Made by a program: the position numbers and the translations under genes. A stretch of 15,182 bases of DNA. Source: CAYNWK01 sp964400875. Lineage in GTDB: Bacteria > Chloroflexota > Anaerolineae > Anaerolineales > UBA4823. The notes under the pieces are model-generated. The model made no database searches. It had not been told where the DNA came from and saw only the letters and a program-made list of their open reading frames with translations. Where the stretch lies: contig CAYNWK010000102.1 in the NCBI GenBank assembly GCA_964400875.1, positions 1 to 15,182 of the forward strand. Direction: 5' to 3'. Each line of letters opens with the position of its first letter. Positions within the stretch are counted from its first letter, which is position 1. This document shows, in pieces, positions 7,386 to 14,325 of the stretch.

Positions 7386-8090
7386 ATGGAAGCGATCAGC
7401 GCATATATCACGGACCTACAGAAAACGCTCGACCGGCTGCCCCTGGAACGCATCGAGCAGGTGATCGAGCTGTTGCAGGCGGCGCGTTTGGAAAAGCGCC
7501 AGGTGTTCATCATGGGCAACGGGGGCAGCGCTTCGACGGCTTCCCACTTCGTGTGTGACCTGGGGAAGAACACGCGGGTGCCGGGTTGGGCAGACTACCG
7601 GGTGATCGGCCTGACCGACAATATGGCTATCTTCTCCGCCTATGCCAACGACGAGGGTTATGAGCAGGTTTTCTCCCGTCAGCTGGCCAGCCTGGTGCAG
7701 CCGGACGACGTGGTCATCGGCATCTCCACCAGCGGGAACTCACCCAACGTGCTCAACGCCATCGTGCTGGCCAATAAGCGGGGGGCCATGACGATCGGCT
7801 TCACCGGTTTTGACGGTGGGGAGCTGCGCTCGCTGGTTGACCTGGAGGTGCATGTGGACAGCGACTGCATCGAGCAGGTGGAAGATATCCACCTGGTTTT
7901 GGAGCACATGATCACCAAGGCGCTGCGGGAGCTGGTCAGTGCAGAACACGACTTAGAACAGTCAATCCCGGCAACGCTGCCCGGCGCCGTACTGGCTGAG
8001 CTTCAAAACGATGGGGATCTGAGTAGAGAAAAAACTGGGGAAAATGAAGTAGGTTCTTTAGCGGAGGTCGAGATCAGCGAGCGCTTCTAA
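7386..8090 (+). CDS. gmhA: SIS-domain phosphoheptose isomerase with extended C-terminus
   Basis: This enzyme converts sedoheptulose 7-phosphate to D-glycero-D-manno-heptose 7-phosphate, the first step of heptose synthesis. The SIS phosphate-binding motifs are GNGGSAS (44-50) and STSGNSPN (114-121). By hand alignment with E. coli GmhA, the metal/catalytic positions are His54, Asp58 (Glu65 in E. coli), Glu166 (Gln172) and His174 (His180), so two of four positions are changed conservatively. The protein has 234 residues against about 190 for the family. Roughly residues 186-234 form an extra acidic, low-complexity tail whose base composition is less GC-rich than the core. The last 33 bases overlap the convergent gmhB gene. 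ATG at 7386 has GGAG upstream at 7371-7374. Heptose context from hddA and gmhB supports the call. Confidence 0.88.
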   Translation: MEAISAYITDLQKTLDRLPLERIEQVIELLQAARLEKRQVFIMGNGGSASTASHFVCDLGKNTRVPGWADYRVIGLTDNMAIFSAYANDEGYEQVFSRQLASLVQPDDVVIGISTSGNSPNVLNAIVLANKRGAMTIGFTGFDGGELRSLVDLEVHVDSDCIEQVEDIHLVLEHMITKALRELVSAEHDLEQSIPATLPGAVLAELQNDGDLSREKTGENEVGSLAEVEISERF

Positions 8091-8606
8091 CAAGGTTTCA
8101 TAAACCGGAAATGGTTCCAAGCGATTGGCTTCGGGCAGGGCGGCCTGGACGGCGCCGCGGCCGGTTCGCACGAGAATGGTTTTCGATATCCCGGCTGCCT
8201 GCCCGGCGGATAAATCGGTAAGCGCATCGCCGATCAGCACAGACCGGGCGATGTCTAAGGAAAGCTCTCGTGCAGCGTCCAGCAGCAATCCCGGTTTAGG
8301 TTTTCGGCAGGCGCAGTTTTTACCCGGGGCGTGGGGACACATAAAGACCCCATCGATGCGGCCTCCCGCCGCTTCGATCTCAGACAGGAGCTGCCGGTTG
8401 ATTTGATGGGCAGTTTGCAAGGAGATCAGTCCCCTGCCGACTGCCGACTGGTTGGTGACGATCACGATCCGGTAAGGACTCATACGAACGCTTGCCAACG
8501 CTTGCAGAGCTTGTGGGTAAATGGATACATCTGCCCAAGAGCGCACATAACCTGGACGGTTTTCGATTATTACGCCATCGCGATCTAGGAACAGGGCTGG
8601 AAACAT
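8058..8606 (-). CDS. gmhB: HAD-family heptose 1,7-bisphosphate 7-phosphatase
   Basis: This HAD-IIIA phosphatase removes the C7 phosphate of D-glycero-D-manno-heptose 1,7-bisphosphate, after HddA. From the chosen ATG the protein has 182 residues, the normal size. Motif I is FLDRDGVI (Asp8/Asp10), motif II is VTNQSAVGRG, the zinc loop is CPHAPGKNCAC, motif III Lys is in CRKPKPG, and motif IV is LIGDALTD. A TTG at 8636 would add ten residues but has no ribosome site and runs through a TATAAT box. The ATG at 8604-8606 lies right before the conserved FPALFLDRDG, so it is preferred. The gene is the only one on the minus strand in this locus. It converges on gmhA with a 33-base overlap and diverges from the acetyltransferase gene, so it must have its own promoter. 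Confidence 0.92.
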   Translation of the reverse strand: MFPALFLDRDGVIIENRPGYVRSWADVSIYPQALQALASVRMSPYRIVIVTNQSAVGRGLISLQTAHQINRQLLSEIEAAGGRIDGVFMCPHAPGKNCACRKPKPGLLLDAARELSLDIARSVLIGDALTDLSAGQAAGISKTILVRTGRGAVQAALPEANRLEPFPVYETLLEALADLDLR

Positions 8607-8613
8607 CAAAACA

Positions 8614-8619
8614 ATTATA
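8614..8619 (-). promoter_or_regulatory. -10 box (TATAAT) for gmhB, possibly leaderless
   Basis: On the minus strand a perfect TATAAT is followed by TGTTTTG and then the preferred gmhB ATG. With seven bases between the box and the A of ATG, transcription would begin at or next to the start codon, giving a leaderless message. This agrees with the absence of any ribosome site there. No good -35 element is seen at 16-18 bases upstream, so the call rests on the -10 box and on the need for a promoter between divergent genes. Confidence 0.4.
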
Positions 8620-8665
8620 CAATCGATGGCAACCAATAGAAGTTGGATAAATAAGCAGGATTAGT

Positions 8666-9415
8666 TTGATCGAAAATTTACGTTTATATCTCAGCCGGCA
8701 AGCCTCGAATTTCTGGCGATATTGTTTAGAACAAAGCCTTTTTTTGCTCGTCGGTTGGATCCCAACCATCGCCGGGATCGGCTTGAGGGGCATTCTTTAT
8801 CGATTGATTCTGCGCATGGATGGATGGGCGGCGATTGAAAACGGGGTGCGGTTACGCTTTGCCGATAATATCCACTTGGCAAGCGGGGCTTATCTCGATT
8901 ACGGTGTTTATCTACATGCTTGCCCGAATGGGATTGATATCGGGGAAAACACGATCATCATGCACGGAGCGATCTTGCACGTATACAACTTTCGAGGTAT
9001 TCCCCAATCCGGGATAAAAATCGGTCGCGACAGCCTGGTTGGAGAGTATACGGTGATTCGTGGGCAAGGTGGCGTGACAATAGGTGACAGGGTTTATACC
9101 TCGCCATTTACACAGGTTATCGCGGTAAACCACGTGTTTGACGATCCAACCAAGCCGTTTGTCGATCAAGGCATCACCGCGGAGGGGATCGTGATCGATG
9201 ACGACGTTTGGTTGGGTGCGGGGGCGATTATCACCGATGGGGTGTGTGTTGGAAAAGGCGCGGTGGTGGCTGCAGGCGCGGTGGTCACCAAAGACGTGCC
9301 TCCATACACCGTGGTCGGCGGCGTACCTGCCCGTCCGATTAAAGACATCGAAGAAGTGGCTGCTTTGCAGCGTGAACGAGTCGTTTATTATGAAAAAATG
9401 GAGGGGTATAAATGA
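8666..9415 (+). CDS. Left-handed beta-helix (hexapeptide) acyltransferase
   Basis: This 249-residue protein belongs to the LbetaH O-acetyltransferase group (WcaF/NodL/maltose acetyltransferase relatives). An N-terminal amphipathic/hydrophobic part (about 24-50, LFLLVGWIPTIAGIGLRG) may sit on the membrane. From about residue 55 the chain shows imperfect hexapeptide repeats (IDIGENTIIMHGA, IKIGRDSLVG, VTIGDRVY, IVIDDDVWLGAGAII, VCVGKGAVVAAGAVV). The usual catalytic His is probably His156 in AVNHVFDD. The end PPYTVVGGVPARPIK is the standard closing motif. It would acetylate a sugar hydroxyl of the glycan using acetyl-CoA. The start is TTG at 8666 with AGGA at 8657-8660. The stop overlaps the GT2 start (ATGA at 9412-9415), so the two are co-translated. 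The acceptor sugar is unknown. Confidence 0.9.
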   Translation: MIENLRLYLSRQASNFWRYCLEQSLFLLVGWIPTIAGIGLRGILYRLILRMDGWAAIENGVRLRFADNIHLASGAYLDYGVYLHACPNGIDIGENTIIMHGAILHVYNFRGIPQSGIKIGRDSLVGEYTVIRGQGGVTIGDRVYTSPFTQVIAVNHVFDDPTKPFVDQGITAEGIVIDDDVWLGAGAIITDGVCVGKGAVVAAGAVVTKDVPPYTVVGGVPARPIKDIEEVAALQRERVVYYEKMEGYK

Positions 9416-10608
9416 CCACCCTATCAGTTGTCATACCAGCCTACAACGAGGAAGACGGGATCGCCGAGATCGCCGGGCGGGTGTTGTCGGTACGGGAAAA
9501 ACTGTCCCGCGTGGGCGTCGATGAGCTCGAATTGCTGGTAGTTGATGACGGCTCCCGCGATCAGACCGCGGCGATCGCCAGCCAGATTGACGGGGTGTGC
9601 CTGATCCGCCACCCGGTCAACAAAGGCTACGGCGCGGCGCTGAAGACCGGTTTCAACCAGGCTCGGGGTGAGCTGATCGGCTTTTTGGACGCCGACGGCA
9701 CTTACCCGCCGGAGTTCTTCCCCGAGCTGTGCGTCAAGGCCATGAACGGCAGCGACCTGGTGATCGGCTCGCGCATGGCCGGCTCGGACAGCAAAATGCC
9801 GGTCACCCGGCGAGTGGGCAACCTGTTCTTTGCCAACCTGTTGACCTTGATCGGGCGGGCGCACGTATCGGACAGCGCCAGCGGGATGCGGGTGTTCAAG
9901 CGCGAGATCCTGGAGCGCATCTACCCGCTGCCGGACGGGCTGAACCTGACGCCGGTGATGAGCGCCCGGGCGATGCACGAGGGCGTGCAGATGACGGAAG
10001 TGCCCATCCCTTACAGTGAGCGGTTGGGGCGCTCAAAGTTGAGCGTGGTGCGCGACGGGACGACGTTTTTGCATTCGATCGTCTGGACGGTGTTGAACTA
10101 CAACCCGGTGCGCATCTTAGGCTTGATCGGGATCGGCGGCGTGGCGGCGGCCGGGCTGGTGGCGCTGGGCTTGGTGGCGCTGCGCTTGAACGGGGTGACC
10201 ACTCTGGGACCCTGGGGTGTGGCAGCTTTGTTCTGGGCGATGGTCTCAGGCGTAACCGGAATCAGCGTGTTTGCCCTGGGGGCGACCTTCAATTATTTAG
10301 TGACCTTATTTCATAAACAACCCATCCGACAGGGCTTGTTCGGGCGACCGATCTTCAAGACGCCTCTGGACAGACACTTCGGCTGGATGGGGATCACGAC
10401 TTTCCTGGTGGGCATGGTCATCGCGGCTGGGAGTTTGACGCTCGGCATCAGCGGCTGGGCGATCGCCCGGCTGTGGCTATACCTGTTGGGCAGCGCGCTG
10501 TTCATCTTAATAGGGGTACAGCTGGTGATTTACTGGGTGTTGATCGGCGTCTTGAACGAACTCAGCCAGCGGGAAGAGCTAACCAAAAGAGATTTGGGAA
10601 TTGCCTGA
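9412..10608 (+). CDS. Family 2 glycosyltransferase with C-terminal membrane domain
   Basis: This 398-residue GT-A fold enzyme is of the dolichyl-phosphate-mannose-synthase-like type. It begins STVVIP-like (TLSVVIPAYNEEDGI, 3-17). It shows VVDDGSRD (43-50) for nucleotide binding, GYGAALKTGF, and the metal-binding DAD at 93-95, then SDSASGMRVF and PYSERLGRSKLS. From about residue 230 to 385 several hydrophobic segments form a membrane anchor. It would transfer a sugar to a lipid-linked acceptor or to polyprenyl phosphate at the cytoplasmic face. The start is fixed by overlap with the acetyltransferase stop. Codon use is clearly GC-rich in the catalytic part and less so toward the end. Donor and acceptor are not predictable from this sequence. 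Confidence 0.92.
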   Translation: MTTLSVVIPAYNEEDGIAEIAGRVLSVREKLSRVGVDELELLVVDDGSRDQTAAIASQIDGVCLIRHPVNKGYGAALKTGFNQARGELIGFLDADGTYPPEFFPELCVKAMNGSDLVIGSRMAGSDSKMPVTRRVGNLFFANLLTLIGRAHVSDSASGMRVFKREILERIYPLPDGLNLTPVMSARAMHEGVQMTEVPIPYSERLGRSKLSVVRDGTTFLHSIVWTVLNYNPVRILGLIGIGGVAAAGLVALGLVALRLNGVTTLGPWGVAALFWAMVSGVTGISVFALGATFNYLVTLFHKQPIRQGLFGRPIFKTPLDRHFGWMGITTFLVGMVIAAGSLTLGISGWAIARLWLYLLGSALFILIGVQLVIYWVLIGVLNELSQREELTKRDLGIA

Positions 10609-10667
10609 GCAAGGCTTGGCGGCAATATCGTTGAGTTTGGTCGGTGCTTGAGTAGAAGGAGTAAACA

Positions 10668-12365
10668 ATGCCAGAGGAACAAGATTTATTGAAAGAGAAT
10701 TTAGGTACGCGGCGCATACCGAAGCTGCGTATGGCTAACTTTCCCAGCGCCGACGAGATCGTGCGCCAGGGTGCGATCAACGCGCCACGCTCATCAGAAG
10801 CGGTGGACATCATGCTGGTCAACCCGCCCACGCCGGACGGCGGCCTGTGGATCCGCACCCAGCACCGGGTGGGGCGCCGGACGCGCGAAAACATGGTCTG
10901 GCCGCAGGTGTCACTGGCCCAGATGGCCGCCTTATTGGTGCCGGTCTACACCGTTAAAGTGGTGGACGCCAACGCTGAACGCATGGGCTGGGCGGAGTTC
11001 AGCAAACTGCTGGAGCGCTACCAGCCCAAATACTACCTGACCCAGGTAACTGCGCCGACGCTGGAGAACGACATGTACGGCTGTTTCCTGGCCAAAGCGC
11101 GCGGCGCGCAGACCATCGCCTTCGGCACGCACGTCACGCCGATCCCGCGCGAGTCGCTGCGGCCGTACCCGGCGCTGGACTACGTGCTGGTGGGCGAGCC
11201 GGACCTGACCATCCGCGACCTGCTGGATCACCTGGAGGGCCGGCTGGAGCAGCGTTCAGAGGAAATCGAGCAGCTCTTCGCCAAACACGACCCGAGCTAC
11301 GCACCGGCCTTGAAAGCAGACGGTCAGGTGGACCTGTACGGCATCAAGGGGCTGGCCTGGCGGGATCAGGACGAGATCGTGGTCAACCTGCCGCGGCCGT
11401 TCATCCAGAGCCTGGACGACATGCCCATCCCGCTGCACGAACTGCTGCCCTTGCAGGAATACCGCATGCCGCTGATCAAGGGGCCGTTCACCTTCATCGT
11501 CACCAGCCGGGGCTGCCCGGCGGGCTGCACCTACTGCATCAAGCACGTCAGCTACCAGTACACCGCCCGGCTGCGCTCGCCGGAGCTGATCATGGCGGAA
11601 CTGTGGAAGCTCAAGGAACTGGGCATCCACAACATCCACATGTATGCCGACCTGTTCACCGTCAACCGGGACCAGGTGATGGAGCTGTGCCAGCGCATGA
11701 TCGACGAGGAGATCAACCTGAAGTGGACCTGCAACAGCCGGGTGGACTATGTGGATGAAGAGCTGCTGCAGCTGATGGCCAAGGCGGGCAACTGGATGAT
11801 CTCCTGGGGCATCGAGAGCGGCAACGAGCAGATCCTGAAGCATGCCCACAAGGGCGCCTACCCGGACAAAGCCAGGCGGGCATTGAAATGGGCGCGCCAG
11901 GCGGGCATCAAGAACTGGGGCTACTTCATCATCGGGCTGCCGGGAGAGACCGAGGCGACCATCCGGGAGACGATCGATTTCGCCAAGCAGCTGCCCCTGG
12001 ACATCGCCCTGTTCCACGTAGCGGCGCCCTATCCGGGCACGCCCTTCTTCTTCGAAGTGGTCGAGAACGGCTGGTTCCGGCCGGGGACCCGCTGGGAGCA
12101 GGTGGACATGGACAAGGGCACGGTGCTGGATTACCCCGAGCTGCCGGCTGAGAAGCTGCTGTACTGGCAGAAGCGAGCTTTCCGGGAGTGGGCTTTCCGG
12201 CCCGGGCCGATGCTGACCTACCTGAAGATGCTGTTCTCGGACTGGTCGACGGTCAAGACGGCCATCAGCGTGGGCTTGCAGCACCTGAGCTGGGCGACCA
12301 GCGAAGACGAAGTGCCGGTGACCGGGGAACTGGCCGCCAAGATGGGTATGGAAACCGGCGGCTGA
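10668..12365 (+). CDS. Radical SAM protein with B12-binding-like N-terminal domain, role unknown
   Basis: This 565-residue protein has a radical SAM core beginning with the CxxxCxxC cluster motif CPAGCTYC (Cys283, Cys287, Cys290), which binds the 4Fe-4S cluster that cleaves S-adenosylmethionine. Later core features are NIHMYADLFTVNRDQ, WTCNSRVDYVDEELL, WGIESGNEQIL and GYFIIGLPGET. Residues about 45-200 resemble the Rossmann-type B12-binding domain of class B/BchE-like enzymes (VDIMLVNPPTPDGG, VGEPDLTIRDLL). The cobalamin base-off motif DxHxxG is not present: the matching stretch reads VDANAERMG. AAGGAG lies seven bases before ATG 10668. Third codon positions are much richer in G/C than in neighbouring genes. 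The position between a glycosyltransferase and a ligase suggests modification of the glycan or its lipid carrier, but the substrate cannot be named. Confidence 0.88.
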   Translation: MPEEQDLLKENLGTRRIPKLRMANFPSADEIVRQGAINAPRSSEAVDIMLVNPPTPDGGLWIRTQHRVGRRTRENMVWPQVSLAQMAALLVPVYTVKVVDANAERMGWAEFSKLLERYQPKYYLTQVTAPTLENDMYGCFLAKARGAQTIAFGTHVTPIPRESLRPYPALDYVLVGEPDLTIRDLLDHLEGRLEQRSEEIEQLFAKHDPSYAPALKADGQVDLYGIKGLAWRDQDEIVVNLPRPFIQSLDDMPIPLHELLPLQEYRMPLIKGPFTFIVTSRGCPAGCTYCIKHVSYQYTARLRSPELIMAELWKLKELGIHNIHMYADLFTVNRDQVMELCQRMIDEEINLKWTCNSRVDYVDEELLQLMAKAGNWMISWGIESGNEQILKHAHKGAYPDKARRALKWARQAGIKNWGYFIIGLPGETEATIRETIDFAKQLPLDIALFHVAAPYPGTPFFFEVVENGWFRPGTRWEQVDMDKGTVLDYPELPAEKLLYWQKRAFREWAFRPGPMLTYLKMLFSDWSTVKTAISVGLQHLSWATSEDEVPVTGELAAKMGMETGG

Positions 12366-12396
12366 GCTGCTTCACGGGTACATCGCCAGATTGCAC

Positions 12397-14298
12397 ATGG
12401 ACCTCGTCGTCGAAAATCGTTGGTTCAAGCTGATCGAGCTAGCCCTGGTTGCGCTGGGCGGGATCATCTGGTATTTGCGTCCAGAATGGGCGGCCTGGCC
12501 TTTGTTGATTGTTTTATTACCCTGGATTCTGCGCCTGCTGGCAGGCGGCATTCCCTTCCAGCGCACGGTTTTGGACCTGGCAATGGCGATCTTCCTGGCA
12601 ACGATGCTGATCGGTTTGTGGGCCAGTTACGATCCGGCCGCCGCCCAGGCCAAGTTTTGGATCCTGTTCGCGGCGCTGCTGGCCTATTATGCCTTTGCCG
12701 GGCAACCAGCCGAAAACCTTTGGCTGGCTGCCGGCTTATTGAGCCTGATTGGACTGCTGATCGCCTGCAGCTTCTTGCTCGAATATGATTGGCGAGAAGG
12801 TCCTATCGACCTGGGAGTGATCAACCGTGTGGGAGCGTGGTGGGTGGGGGTTAGACCTTCAATTACCACTCCTGAGTTCCACCCCAACCGGGCTGGCGGG
12901 CTTCTGGCGATGCTCTACCCGTTTCCGGCGGCGCTGGGTTTGAAGGCCTGGCGAGATCGCAGAAACGAGCAAAATTCCTCGAAGGCGAGTTTCGCGGTAA
13001 GCACACTTTTTATAGCTTTGATTCTGGGCGTTATGGGCATCGCGCTGGTGATGACCAGCTCAAGAGGCGCGTGGTTGGCGCTACTGGCTGCGCTAGGATT
13101 ATTGTTTTTATGGGCTTTGAGCGGATATTTGACTCGTTCAATGACCCATCCCGTCATAAGCCAGCCTCGTTTGGTGCTTTTTGCCCTGGCCTTGATCATC
13201 GTCGGCGCGCCATTGATCTTCTTGCTGGTCAGTTATCCCGGTGGGGTGGTGAACCTGGCAAACGCGCTCCCTGGTTTGCCTACAGGCGCCAGCCGCCTGG
13301 CCCTGGCTAAATATACAACCCAGTTGATCGGTGATTTTCCATTTACCGGAGGCGGGCTGGCTGCTTTTTCCGGCCTGTATTCCCATTACATCATGGATAT
13401 GCCGGTCTTTCTGTTCAGCTACAGCCATAACTTCTATCTGGACGTTCTGCTGGAACAGGGGGTACTCGGCTTTGCAGCTTTCGGCCTGATCTTCCTCGGC
13501 AGCGCCTGGCTGCTAGCCAGAATGTTAGTCAGCCAAAAAGACATCTGGCTCAAACTGCTGGTTGGCGCGTGCCTCACTTCTTTGGTGACCTTGAGCTTGC
13601 ACGGGCTGATTGATGACGCCCTCTACGGGACTTTGGGCACACCGTTGTTATTCGTCGTACCCGGGATGGCTGCGGCGTTGGACCAGACAGTCCGGCCAGA
13701 TGCGAATCTGCGATCCGCAACGGTTGCAGAAGGAGAATCAGCTGGGCGACATGTTCCACCAAATCGCAAAGCTCGTCTGGCTGGCCTGACGCTGATGGGG
13801 GTATTAGGTTTGAGTTTGCTGTTGGGCTTCCGAAAAACTCTCACGGCCAGCTGGTATGCCAACCTTGGGGCGGTAGCTATGGCCAGGGTCGATTTGGCTG
13901 ACTTCCCCAGCGGTCAATGGGACGAAGGCGAAAACCTCCCTGCGCTAGCCTGGAGCATTGGCTATTTCAAGGAAGCGCTCAGCTTCGATCCCCACAATCA
14001 AACCGCTCTGTATCGCCTCGGGTTAATTGCTTTGCTGCAAAGGGATTTCCCGGAAGCGCTGACACAGTTAGAGGGCGCTTACCAGGCGGGTCCCGCGCAC
14101 AGGGGGGTGCGGAAAAAACTAGGGTATGCATACGTTTGGGCTGGTGATTTTGAGAGAGCGAAAATGCTGCTGGCAGAGATACCGGAAGCTGGCCGGGAGA
14201 TGCCCATTTACGTCGGCTGGTGGGGCAATCAAGGGCGCGCCGATCTGGCAGCCCAAGCCAAAAAAATGAGCGCAATCATGCGGCTAATAGAGAACTAA
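12397..14298 (+). CDS. O-antigen ligase/polymerase-like (Wzy_C) membrane protein with C-terminal TPR-like region
   Basis: This polytopic membrane protein of 633 residues from ATG 12397 (TTG at 12391 would add two) has about ten hydrophobic segments over residues 15-490. It carries the two marks of the O-antigen ligase (PF04932) family: MTSSRGAWLALLAALG (219-234) and FSYSHNFYLDVLLEQGVLG (340-358), the latter with the His-Asn pair of the periplasmic loop/helix. The last part, about 521-590, has TPR-like helices (EALSFDPHNQTALYRLGLIALL, in two turns). Members polymerise lipid-linked repeat units or transfer finished glycan to an acceptor outside the membrane. In an organism without classical LPS it is more likely a polymerase or a protein/cell-wall glycan ligase. 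No strong ribosome site is visible, so translation may depend on the upstream gene, which ends 31 bases earlier. Confidence 0.88.
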   Translation: MDLVVENRWFKLIELALVALGGIIWYLRPEWAAWPLLIVLLPWILRLLAGGIPFQRTVLDLAMAIFLATMLIGLWASYDPAAAQAKFWILFAALLAYYAFAGQPAENLWLAAGLLSLIGLLIACSFLLEYDWREGPIDLGVINRVGAWWVGVRPSITTPEFHPNRAGGLLAMLYPFPAALGLKAWRDRRNEQNSSKASFAVSTLFIALILGVMGIALVMTSSRGAWLALLAALGLLFLWALSGYLTRSMTHPVISQPRLVLFALALIIVGAPLIFLLVSYPGGVVNLANALPGLPTGASRLALAKYTTQLIGDFPFTGGGLAAFSGLYSHYIMDMPVFLFSYSHNFYLDVLLEQGVLGFAAFGLIFLGSAWLLARMLVSQKDIWLKLLVGACLTSLVTLSLHGLIDDALYGTLGTPLLFVVPGMAAALDQTVRPDANLRSATVAEGESAGRHVPPNRKARLAGLTLMGVLGLSLLLGFRKTLTASWYANLGAVAMARVDLADFPSGQWDEGENLPALAWSIGYFKEALSFDPHNQTALYRLGLIALLQRDFPEALTQLEGAYQAGPAHRGVRKKLGYAYVWAGDFERAKMLLAEIPEAGREMPIYVGWWGNQGRADLAAQAKKMSAIMRLIEN

Positions 14299-14325
14299 AT
14301 TCCCTTGGAGGAAATATTTCAATTT

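Noticed and set aside
8607..8636. Ten-codon upstream extension of gmhB from TTG
   Set aside because: It has no ribosome site, runs across a perfect TATAAT box and adds residues before the conserved start of the HAD fold. The ATG at 8604-8606 is preferred.
11256..12284. 342-codon antisense frame inside the radical SAM gene
   Set aside because: High GC at third positions removes stops on the opposite strand. The sense frame has clear radical SAM motifs, and the antisense product has no recognisable domain.
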